In this document: piece by piece, positions 33,401 through 41,756 of the stretch | Layout of the letters: every line of letters starts with the position of its first letter | Position numbering within the stretch: the stretch's first letter is position 1 | From: Pyrenochaeta sp. MPI-SDFR-AT-0127 | Taxonomy: Eukaryota; Ascomycota; Dothideomycetes; Pleosporales; Cucurbitariaceae | Length of the DNA: 64,000 bases | Assembly: GCA_020747015.1 (NCBI GenBank) | Contig: JAGTJM010000028.1 | Location: 372,001 to 436,000, forward strand | Direction: 5' to 3' | The notes under the pieces: model-generated | What the model saw: the letters and a program-made list of their open reading frames with translations, nothing else | Told to the model about the DNA's origin: nothing | Databases searched by the model: none | Made by a program: the position numbers and the translations under genes

Positions 33401-35434
33401 CTCCCCAGGCTGAACATGCGCTTGCAACTTTGTCGCAAGGGCACTAGCCAGACGGTCCAAGTCGGCGTATGTCAAAGAGAGACCCGCCTTCTCAACCGCC
33501 GCTACAGTGGGGTTCTCCCTTGCAGCTTTCTCAAAAAGAGTAACTAGGTCATCTTTAATGGAGACAAGTGAGGTATCGTCAGTAAGACAATTACCATATT
33601 CCTTCAAGATTTCCTTGCAGTCGCGGGTCAAGAGCTGCGACATGCGATTGTTCATTGGCTTATCGGATTTCAGCAGCAGTAAAATGGCTCGGCGAAAGTG
33701 AGCAGCAAGAATTTTGATGTCCGCGTCCAAGAAGCGTGAAGGCTTGTAGCAAAGGCGTAGAGTGCCCTTTGCGCTCATATAAACCGATAATGGCATATCA
33801 GGAATGACTTTGAAGCGGGAAGCGCCAATAGGGCGACGAGACTGGTTACCGTTGGGCTCGAAGTCAAATTCCATCGCTAACGCGGAAGCAAAGGTCCTAG
33901 TGAAGCCGTCTTCCGGCGCCGAACACTGAACCGTCTGGAGTGCGACTGAGTGTGCAAATATGGAACGTAAGAACCCAGCTACCGATTGATTTGGATCAAT
34001 CGTGACGTGGAAGGGTAAGGTGTTGACTAGAGGGCCAATTGTATCGTGCGCACCTTTCACGGGCAGGTTGCGGCCTGCAAGCACAGTTCCAAAGACTACT
34101 GATGCAGAGTCGGTGTACATGGAAAGCGTCATGGCCCAAGCCGCTTGGTACCAAGCCATGAGTGACACACCAGACTCACGAGAAGCCTTGACAATCTTTG
34201 CAAGGGGGATAGTGAAAGATATTTCCTCGATAGCAGCAGTAGAGTCTGGAACACTTGGCTCGCTGAGGGCGAGCTCACCAACAGGTTGAGGGTGCTTCTG
34301 CATTTGCTCCTTCCAGAAAGCCTGATTACTCTCGCGAGATGATGTTTGAAGTGCTTTGATCTGGCTGGCGACAGCAGAGAAAGGTGTCCCCGATGTGATG
34401 GGTTCTCCGCATAATAGTTTGCGCACCTTCTCGTACATCAACTGGCCTGACATTCCATCGATGAAAGCATGGTGGACCCTCCAGACAATGGTGCTGGTGC
34501 TCGATTCAGGGTACGTAACGCAATCGAAGGAACACTCTATGTTCTCTGGAGCCTTGTGACTCTCCATCTCGTGCTTAAAGTGCCTCTCAGATGCGCAGAT
34601 GATATCATTCCAGTGGAAAGAGGAGGACTTGGAAGGGCGGCGTCCGCCATCCGTGGCTTCAATGTCGAAACTTTGACGAAAGATGGACTCACCCTCGATA
34701 ACGGTCTTCCATGCGGCCTTTACAGCAGGGATATCAGTATTATTATATGTCTCGATGAAGTTTATGATGTTAGTACCAGGGCTCTTTTTGTAGCTATGAA
34801 TGAATGATAGTTGCATGTCTGTCAACATGGATGTGTTGTCTGAATCAGGAAGCTCCGAAATATCGATAGACTGGCGCGAGACGGCAGCAGAAGGGTGTAA
34901 GAATTTTTCAACAGATTGGCGGCGAACTTGAACGTCGACAGAGGGACGGCGAGCATAGGCATCTGCAGAGGGACGGCGCACTGTGGTCGGTGAAACTGGT
35001 GCTAGGGAAGGGCGGCGGCAGGATGTTGGTGAGGCCAGGGGCATTGAGAATGCATCGAATTTGGAGAATTGAACCGACCTTCTACGCATAGCAGGAGAAA
35101 TAGGAGAACTGGGCGTAAATGGTTCAAAGGGTGTTGCGGAAGCACACATTCTGGTGATGCTATCGCTCAGTAAGATGCTGGTCAAAGACAGATCGATACC
35201 GGCTGATTTGCAGGCATTAGACAACTTGACGGCAAGAAGTGAGTGGCCGCCAAGGCCAATGAAACTGCTGTTCTTGTCAAGGATCGAAGGTGAAATGTCG
35301 AGAAGCTGCGCCAAGTTGGTGATAATGACCTCTTCAGTTAGCCGTGTAGATGGTTTCGCATCTCCAAATACTAGGATGGATGGACGCGATGCACGCCGGC
35401 GACGAACAACTACTGGAGACTCGTTGCGACGCAT
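30452..35434 (-). CDS. Non-ribosomal peptide synthetase, T-C-A-T-C
   Basis: About 1644 aa in exons 32206-35434 and 30452-32157. The 48-nt intron (GTGTGT, branch ACTGAC, CATAG) keeps the frame open if it is not removed. The ATG at 35434 (MRRNESPVVV) is chosen; a further ATG 53 codons upstream would add a leader-like hydrophobic stretch. Domain order: T1 with GGHS (Ser65); C1 with an intact HHAFIDG (321-327); A with FTSGSTGKPKG, YGPTEAT, YRTGD and GKIDYKK (about 600-1090); T2 with GGHS (about 1115); C2 with SHIIADL in place of HHxxxDG (about 1275), as in fungal terminal C domains. No A domain precedes T1. The linker 117-174 has five RRxS sites. Cytosolic. The product is unknown. Confidence 0.9.
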   Translation of the reverse strand: MRRNESPVVVRRRRASRPSILVFGDAKPSTRLTEEVIITNLAQLLDISPSILDKNSSFIGLGGHSLLAVKLSNACKSAGIDLSLTSILLSDSITRMCASATPFEPFTPSSPISPAMRRRSVQFSKFDAFSMPLASPTSCRRPSLAPVSPTTVRRPSADAYARRPSVDVQVRRQSVEKFLHPSAAVSRQSIDISELPDSDNTSMLTDMQLSFIHSYKKSPGTNIINFIETYNNTDIPAVKAAWKTVIEGESIFRQSFDIEATDGGRRPSKSSSFHWNDIICASERHFKHEMESHKAPENIECSFDCVTYPESSTSTIVWRVHHAFIDGMSGQLMYEKVRKLLCGEPITSGTPFSAVASQIKALQTSSRESNQAFWKEQMQKHPQPVGELALSEPSVPDSTAAIEEISFTIPLAKIVKASRESGVSLMAWYQAAWAMTLSMYTDSASVVFGTVLAGRNLPVKGAHDTIGPLVNTLPFHVTIDPNQSVAGFLRSIFAHSVALQTVQCSAPEDGFTRTFASALAMEFDFEPNGNQSRRPIGASRFKVIPDMPLSVYMSAKGTLRLCYKPSRFLDADIKILAAHFRRAILLLLKSDKPMNNRMSQLLTRDCKEILKEYGNCLTDDTSLVSIKDDLVTLFEKAARENPTVAAVEKAGLSLTYADLDRLASALATKLQAHVQPGEVVCVHADRSINWIIAIYGIWKVGAVYSAQDAALPAHIRDMNFQTAGASLFLTPADSQKHIKPDSCDLVLSVEELVLRHSSSDSQGLPHRTSPRVEDNAYLCFTSGSTGKPKGCMCHHAGLVAFQKDPEVRFFAAPGVRIAQVMSPAFDGSIHEIFSALSYGATLVLTDGIDPFAHIRKSNASLLTPSVAKILEPRDFPNLKTLYVVGEPVPQYVNDLWSKHVNMYNMYGPTEATCGATIQKLSPGRKVTIGPPNPTTRIYILDRNQQLVPPGVIGEIYCAGVQVARGYVGRPELTAEKFLPDTIEKRPGEMMYRTGDRGYFNHDGEVECLGRNDRQIKLRGYRTDLNDIEMRVAQGIPECTAVAICQKDDYLVAMIQPETLDMSDVRARVMKTVPVHAGVYFFRGRKRSQLTCIVPRIIRAVEKFPFTPAGKIDYKKIAEVCTTTAPVATTSKLSVTESQVAQVWRDLLALPETDRITGDSNFAELGGHSVLQLRLASKLSNLYKQNIPMAKIIGASTLSDMAKIVDDIKGSSRSSTDSSLVPLGLNNVAPIEADWVQKYEIKRGTSAFNVTFAATIDPAKIDVDHLTASWNAVLARHMIFRSRYHSDEKRPHGVSRLLSRYCPQVVRLDDANFDLWREVNRPFHLDRQNPIRVFISDSTMLASMSHIIADLTTLQVILKEVMQLYNEEPLSRVHQKYADTVQWSSPATNAQKQWWQEYLKDSDASQHFISQLPKRSAYDGVTRLTQLPKPMAKRLLQYSIQNKVTLHQLALGAVALALQTESDTTDMVLGGPYFNRGADDVETVGLFLEPIPIRIQHNDGKDSFLSTVQSASQSAIANAIPWNQILEAVGKSEAVFPNQALTDVMVTFHDDRTAPKLPIDGMESLVTYTKGSKFTLLVEFCAVSEDVVLLRLEYDNTLISDSEIHRIWRLLEEALESIVAGKSYTEIKRKLRNVSVGEKTVTIATESYFGKPFANFRAGEM
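32158..32205 (-). other. In-frame 48-nt intron in the NRPS
   Basis: GT and AG ends, a CTGAC branch-like element and a length of 16 codons without a stop. Removing it joins VPVHA to VPRIIR, which restores the usual A-domain sequence before GKID. Confidence 0.8.
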
Positions 35435-35868
35435 GTTTGCTGGGAGGAAGATGAAAAGGAGATCCAAAAAGGATGGGAATATAATGGATGACAACAAATA
35501 TATTTCGGCGTACTGAGAAACGAAAGAAGTGATGCAGAAAGTGACGGGAACCGAAGAGGCTGTGACGAGTGGTTGTGACGGCCTTGTTTGCGCCATCAAG
35601 CATACCTCAACTTTCCTTTTATCAATTTCACCGCAGTTCTTCTGCTGCGGCTACTACGGTGTCGGTTTGTCACCTCCGAAAGCGATGGTTGTACACTGTT
35701 CCAGTCCGCTCGGAGGTACTACTGTCAGGTTCGTGTTGACGGAGAATGGCTCAGTCTTTGGTGAGCCTGCGACCCGATCTTGACAATTCATCCCAAAGGC
35801 TGTGAGAATTACCAGTTTGAAACTACCAGCTGCTGCGAAGGTGTCCAATTTAGGCATATTGCGGCTCC

Positions 35869-35901
35869 AATGCACGAGTGCACGGGCACTGCACGTGCAT
35901 T
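35869..35901. repeat. Imperfect palindrome with E-box
   Basis: The arms are AATGCACG-AGTGC and the complement of GCACT-GCACGTGCATT, around a 4-nt centre (ACGG). The right arm contains CACGTG. It lies in the divergent promoter. Confidence 0.55.
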
Positions 35902-35984
35902 CGTCCGGTGGGCTTACATCCTTCGTCTGTAGTCAAGCCTCCAGCCAGAAGCTCAAGACGCCCAGGTATTGCTTCTTTGCGCGT

Positions 35985-35992
35985 CGGATCCG
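35985..35992. promoter_or_regulatory. CGGATCCG site
   Basis: Candidate Zn2Cys6 site in the NRPS/FAD monooxygenase 1 promoter, about 550 bp before the NRPS ATG and 400 bp before the other ATG. Confidence 0.6.
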
Positions 35993-36089
35993 GCTATGAC
36001 GTGCTGGCGCACTATCGACGGGCAACAGTCAGACAGGGTTGCGATGCAGGATGCTAAGTGAAGTCCGACCATGGGCCCGCTAACCACTT

Positions 36090-36097
36090 CGGAGCCG
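36090..36097. promoter_or_regulatory. CGGAGCCG site
   Basis: A variant of the cluster motif in the same divergent promoter, about 300 bp before the FAD monooxygenase 1 ATG. Confidence 0.5.
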
Positions 36098-36393
36098 AAT
36101 CGCTAGGGTGATCATTACGTTGGCACCGCCTTCTTTGAAGCTGCTGACTGACTATAACAGTGCAAGCCCTTTGGCGTGAGAGAACACTTCATTCTCAGCA
36201 GATCCACATCACACCACTCCTTTAAGGGGTCAACTGCAATACTACCACTTTAAGCCCGACATAGTCACTGCCTCCCACTATAACTTCAATCTGCAACCCT
36301 GATCGAGATCGCATCAGCTTCAATCCAGCATTAGCACTTTACTCTTCAATCAGAATTTTCCGCTACTTCCAATTCGACCAAATTACATCTATC

Positions 36394-37784
36394 ATGTCTT
36401 CACCACTCAAAATTGCTATTATTGGCGCTGGGCCTGCTGGCCTTGCTCTCGCTCGCCTTCTCCAGATCAACAATATCACATGCACTATCTACGACCTTGA
36501 GGCAGATAGAAATGCCCGTACCCAGGGTGGCTGCCTGGACATGCACGAGGGTGCTGCTCAACAGTGCATCCGAGAGTGCGGCCTTTACGAACAGTTTCTG
36601 GCTGTTGCACGGACTGAAGGCGAGGTCCTGAAAATCTACGAGCCCAATGGCACGCTCATCATGGACGAAGGCTCTGACCTTGGCGAGCGCCGTCCGGACT
36701 CGTTCAAGGGCCGTCCAGAAGTAGACCGCAGGCAGCTCCGTAGTATGCTCATTGATTCACTTTACCCTGGATCTCTTCAGTGGGGCCATAAGCTCAAAGC
36801 TGTCAAGACTGATCCCACAGGCCGGACGGCTAAATACGACTTACAATTTGAGAACAAGCTTGAGACGGGATTTGATCTCGTTGTTGGCGCTGATGGCGCC
36901 TGGTCCAAAGTCCGACACCTCATTTCTGATGTCAGGCCTCACTTCTCTGGCATCACTGGCGTTGATGCAAAGCTCAGCAACATTGACAACGTAGACCCTG
37001 CCCTTGCCAAGCGAGTCGGAAACGGCATGTGCTTGACCCTTGGCTGCAACACCACTGTGCTGTCCCAGCGCAATGGTGATGGCTCGGTCAAGTCGTACGG
37101 CTTCTTCCGCGGCACTGAAGACTGGCACAGAACCTGCGGTATCGATTGGTCTAATGTTCCTGAAGCCAAGCAGGAGTTCGTTCGCAAATACTATGATGGA
37201 TTCAATGACGATGCAAAGAATCTCCTACTACTGGCTGATGATGACGATTTTATTCCAAGACCCATGTGGATGTTGCCGGTAAGATGCCTTTTACTTAATC
37301 GAAGTCATGTGCTAATGTTACTAGGTCGGTCACCGATGGGCACATCGTCAGGGGTACGCGATATCTCACCCTTGCTTTGTTGAGAACTCTTACTGACCAT
37401 ACTTGTAGATTGACCCTGATCGGTGACGCTGCTCACTTGATGACTCCTTTTGCTGGTGTTGGCGTCAATGTTGCCATGGAGGACGCTCTCAGCCTCGCAA
37501 CTCAGATCAAACAGTGGAAGCAGAATGTGTGGGATAAGTCAGGTTCCGCTCCCTCGTCCTCTCTGCTTATTGAGCCTGTTCGCGCCTATGAGGAGGAGAT
37601 GTTTGCACGGGCAGAAGCATATGCCAAGGAGACAATGATGTACTTTGATCTCTTCTTCCACGAGCGAGGTGGCGTTGCCATGTGTGAGCAATTTGCCAAG
37701 GCGAAGGCAGAGGAAAAGGCTGTAAAGACAGCTGCATCTGTTGAGGTTACGGAGCTGTCGCTGACCACAGCCGTTGAGGCATAG
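36394..37784 (+). CDS. FAD-dependent monooxygenase 1 (TetX/PHBH-like)
   Basis: 429 aa in exons 36394-37278, 37325-37353 and 37409-37784. The introns are 46 and 55 nt, and the middle exon is only 29 nt. The N-terminal Rossmann motif is GAGPAGLALARLL (about residues 10-22). DRRQLRSML and VVGADGAWSKVR belong to the class A flavoprotein hydroxylase core. The second FAD motif GDAAHLMTPFAGVGVN lies in exon 3, directly after the splice. The TQGGCLDMHEGAAQ stretch resembles TetX-type enzymes. It probably hydroxylates or epoxidises the NRPS product using NADPH and oxygen. It is divergent from the NRPS. The C-terminal about 25 residues are Ala/Glu/Lys-rich. Confidence 0.88.
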
Positions 37785-40072
37785 CCTCGAAGGGTCATCA
37801 TTGTAGATTATTGGGCACTTGGGTAACCTTCGGAGTTCTGGGCATTTTAGCAGACTAGCTTCCTTCCTTATTCTGAATCTGAATAAGTCTCGCATTCGTC
37901 GTAAGACTTGGTAGCATGCGGTCACACGTAAGCGTTGCATAGAGATTTGCGAAGTGTCTGTGCATTTGTGCGGTTTCGCGAGGCGGCGAATCGTTGCGAC
38001 CTTCAGACAAGAGCGCTTCATGATTTGTCGGTCACGACATTGCTCACTCGTTAATTTTCACGTTTCATGATAGCAATCGCTGGAATTCAGACTATGAATT
38101 GGTTTCCGTCGGACATTTGTTCTGTAGGTATCGTGACTTGTGGGCCGGTTTCGCGTGCCACACCGCCGGGAATCTACAGCGGGCTTTAATTTGCCGTCGC
38201 AGTTCAAAAGCCCCATTGCAGCTACACCCAGCGAGGTCTGCGTCGTACTGCTCAAATGACTTTTTTTTTCAAGCTATTAAACATTTCTCAGCCTAACGAA
38301 TTTAGACTTATATCATGTTAGATGATCTCCTTCCGTCTCATGTTCAGGGTTGCGGCAGGTCCTTTGGTAGCTCAGCTCGGCCCACCCCAGCCCTTCAACG
38401 GTTCAATAATAGCTCAGCTGAATATGGAGGAACTGCATGTAATTAAGAGTACGGCTGCAGCAGACTGAACACAGTGTTGGCCAGTTTGCCGTGCGGGCTC
38501 TGAAGATGATTGCCACTGCCTCTACTACTCTTTGATCGCCTTTCGTACTTCCTGCGAAGCAATAATTAGGAAGGATTTTGGATAGTCGAAAATGTCCTGT
38601 TTTCTCTCATTATGCTAGTTTTTCAGTGTCTTGAAATGTGACATTGAAATTGGTTCAATGCGTACATATGATCAGCGAAATGAGGACAGCACGTTGAGGC
38701 GGGCGGTGCTGCGATGTCTGAACATGCTAGATCTTTTCCAACTTCATCTCAATTTCTCAATTGTGAGCCAAAAATTCGCAAATGCGATGCGGTCGATGCA
38801 TCTGTCTCACTCCCGAGGTTGTCAGCCAAACGGCATGGTATATGCAAATCACCTCTCTAATCAAAACACTGATATCAATAGTGTGCTACATATAAACCTG
38901 CGCTGGTTCCAACGCTAGAGTCAGTTTTGTAAGGCCACTGGCGACTCGCAGGATCTTCACATGGATATCGAGCCAGCTCAGTTCTTAGGTCCCCACTTGG
39001 CTGCATAGTGAAACCATGTAACCTGACAGAGAAGTTCGCAGGTAACGCTCTAGTCCCGACGCCAATATCTCTAGTTCTTGGCATTCTTACTTGCGCACGA
39101 AGGGTACTGCGTCAACTCAGAATGGATAATATGCACACACCAGAGCATCTGGCGACGAAATACGAGACGGCCTAGGTTGCAATAGTTATGATCCTAAATC
39201 CAAGACATACATGTGGGGCTTCGGTGTGCTTTTGCGATGTAACGACACGCAAATACGGAGGACCTACATTTGTGGCAAAGACATCGCCCTCTTCCGTTCC
39301 TCGGCGATAATCCTTTGAGAAAATAACAGCAAGGGCCTTGAAACTGCAGAGAAAGAAACAAACAGCAGTAAGTAGTCAAGCAAGTACCGCGTGTGAGTGC
39401 TGCAAGATCTGGGACAGAGAGAGTGGGGACGTCAAGAAGGGATGTGAGAGCATGATTGCACTTTGCGTATTCAAATAAACCGCAAAGATATCCACAAGGG
39501 CTTGTTTCAATGAATTGAATCACTGTGGAGTGCTGGACTACTTGTTTCTGTGTATTAGTGCCTTGGTGTCCACCATTACAGAGATGAAAGTATCAGAATC
39601 GCAGAACATTTTCAGACGAGATCATGAGTTTTGTTATCATTACGCAGTAGATCATACATTTATATAGAGGAAATCTCACGTGGGAGAAACGCCCTTCAGT
39701 CTCATCAAGGACTCTGAGAATACGATTTAGTATATTCAAATACATGCTCATACTGCCTGAGTAACGTCTAATCTGCCAATATAATCTTGCGACTATGAGA
39801 GCTGTTCAATTTCTATTTTCATTAGTCACTGATCCCTAGTCACTCAATGTATCAAGTGAAAATGGAGGAGCAAATGTATTCGACCCCTGGTCCTCCCCTT
39901 TAGTACTAAGCAACCACTACAGTCTAGGATTTTACAAATTCTGGGAAATGAAATAAGACAGTCTATAAGGGTGAAACAAGAATCGAAGGCCGCCAGCGAA
40001 TCCCATGCAGAACATTGTACAATGAGGAAAGCAAGACCTGCTCAGCATCAGCTAGCATCGTACAGCAGTCAT
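37785..40072. other. Gene-free spacer inside the cluster, 2.3 kb
   Basis: It lies between the convergent ends of FAD monooxygenase 1 and the secreted-protein gene. Frames are short (up to 109 codons) and show no domain. A piece near 38370-38420 recalls a tRNA A-box but has no matching B-box or stem. No CGGATCCG. It may be the remains of a lost gene. Confidence 0.5.
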
Positions 40073-40798
40073 CTAGAACGTGATTGGGCCAATCATGGTG
40101 GCGTTCAGCGGCATTGTGCCCTCAGCCTTGAGGATGGCAGTTAGGTTATTCATGCCGCTCTCATGAAAAGCACCGAGGTCTGTTGACGGTCAGCCAAAGA
40201 ATTCATTTTTGAAAAAGACAGTATGAGATTTACCATAGTGGTCCATGAAGCAAACATGGATGTCCCAGAGCATATAAGCCATGCCATTGATCTCGCGCAC
40301 ATCAACAATGTCCCAAGAGCCAGCAAGGAGCCCCCAGTTGCCTCGGCGCTCCTTCTCGTACCAGAAAGGCGCATCGCCCATCTCAAACTTCATCCAGTAA
40401 CCGCCGTCAGGGTAGAGAGTGAGCTCAGTGAGCTCTTCAGTAATGAGTTCAATGTTTTTGCCGCCAGGAAGCTCAGCGCGCAGATAACGCTTAGCACCAA
40501 CAGTGGTGCCATTGCCCTCTGTGCGCTCAGGGGCAGTGCCAAACCAAGCAGTGTCGAGGAAGTCAACGGTGAGACGAGTGATCTCGGAGGCAGACACTGG
40601 CCAAAATGCGTAGCTGCTGGAGGTTTGATAGAAGGAGTTGGGTGGGCAGCGACAGGTCACTACATCGGGACCACAAGGGGGCAAGCTGGCCTGGGGGTTG
40701 TTGTTTGGGCGCCCACCGGAACGCTTCTCGATTTGATTGAAGGGGAAAGCGAGCGTGGATGTGGCAAGAACCGAGAAAACGATGGCGTTAAAGAGCAT
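40073..40798 (-). CDS. Secreted protein with Kex2 site, unknown function
   Basis: 223 aa in exons 40234-40798 and 40073-40179 (54-nt intron, donor GTAAAT, acceptor CAACAG). A signal peptide (MLFNAIVFSVLATSTLA) is followed by FPFNQIEKR, so a Kex2 cut after Lys-Arg is likely. A Cys-rich patch (PPCGPDVVTCRCPP) starts the mature part, and a compact acidic, Trp/Tyr-rich domain follows (YWMKFEMGDAPFWYEKE, GNWGLLAGSWDIVDV, MLWDIHVCFMDHYD). N-glycosylation sites (NGT, NLT, NAT) are present. Exon 2 supplies LGAFHESGMNNLTAIL and the end. I do not recognise the family; an effector or an extracellular modifying protein are both possible. It shares a motif-bearing promoter with the MFS gene. Confidence 0.78.
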
Positions 40799-41756
40799 CT
40801 TGGAAGATTGGACGATGAAGGTGGAATGAAGATAGCAAGTGTGGATGAGTTGAAGTGAAAGTGTTGGGAGAGAAGCTGTTATAGTCAAGACTGTGAAGAG
40901 AAAGCTGATGTGCTGTTTGTTGTGGTTTCAATGATCTCTCACCCTTAAGTACTCTGTTGATGGCCAGCATTCGGGTCATCGTGAACCTGATGCATAATGC
41001 TTTTGGGAACTCCAAGATTTCCAAGTGCCCGAACAACGATGTCCCGAAATGGGAGCTGAGAGAAAATGATGCTCCGCAAACTCGTCGCTCCGGTGAGCCT
41101 ACGCCTCAGTGAACAGTGCCTTCGGGTTTTCACTCACACCCTGCGCCGCAAAACCCTCAAGCTTTCGAGAAGTATACCGAAACAGTAATATTGAAGTTCC
41201 ACGCCCTCGATCCAAGCTCGCGTATTTCCACCAAGCCCGTAGCACCACTAACTACGGGAACCCAAATGTGGTAAGCTTACACCATGTCCGTCATCCTCGG
41301 TATTACAGGAAATGCGCCAAGCCACCGTTGCAGATACCACATGGCGACCCAGTGCAGAGCCGCACACGCGAGATGGTCGCACCCTAGCTCATCGGACACA
41401 CTAACCCACGTGATGAGCCGGATCCGATTTTCCTGGGAAGCTGAATTGTATCCGGCGCACGGATTAGATGCCAACTTAAATCCGCAGCTAAGTGGACGGA
41501 GTTCCATTATCGCTGAAACACAAAGGTGGCGATGAGCAAAGCTTTTGTGGACAACGTGAGCAGGTGATGACTTGTTGAGAGAGAACAAAAGAACTCGTAC
41601 GAAGCAGCAGTAGGAGTGCTGAACCACGCTGTAAAACTCACGTCCGAGGGCTGTACTCGTTGATCTACCTCTTAGGAACTTGAGTCGGTGTCTTATCTAG
41701 ATCTTATACGGCCTTTTATTTCTTCCCTTCGCTTTGAAAGGCTACCGAAAGTCAAA
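40799..41756. promoter_or_regulatory. Divergent promoter of the secreted protein and MFS transporter
   Basis: 958 bp with one CGGATCCG at 41419, preceded by CACGTG at 41407. No frame was accepted as coding. Confidence 0.65.
41419..41426. promoter_or_regulatory. CGGATCCG site with adjacent CACGTG
   Basis: About 330 bp before the MFS ATG and about 620 bp before the secreted-protein ATG. CACGTG at 41407-41412 lies 6 bp to the left, so a bHLH and a Zn2Cys6 protein could bind side by side. Confidence 0.6.

Larger units (their letters stand above)
35435..36393. promoter_or_regulatory. Divergent promoter of the NRPS and FAD monooxygenase 1
   Basis: 959 bp between two diverging start codons. It holds CGGATCCG at 35985, CGGAGCCG at 36090, an imperfect palindrome at 35869-35901 and a CACGTG within that palindrome. 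No frame was accepted as coding. Confidence 0.7.

Noticed and set aside
35435..35596. An N-terminal extension of the NRPS (ATG near 35596)
   Set aside because: The added residues are a hydrophobic leader-like stretch unlikely for a cytosolic NRPS. The ATG at 35434 precedes the conserved basic start.
38370..38420. A tRNA-like stretch (TGGTAGCTCAG-type box)
   Set aside because: There is no matching B-box at the right distance and the stems do not fold into a cloverleaf.
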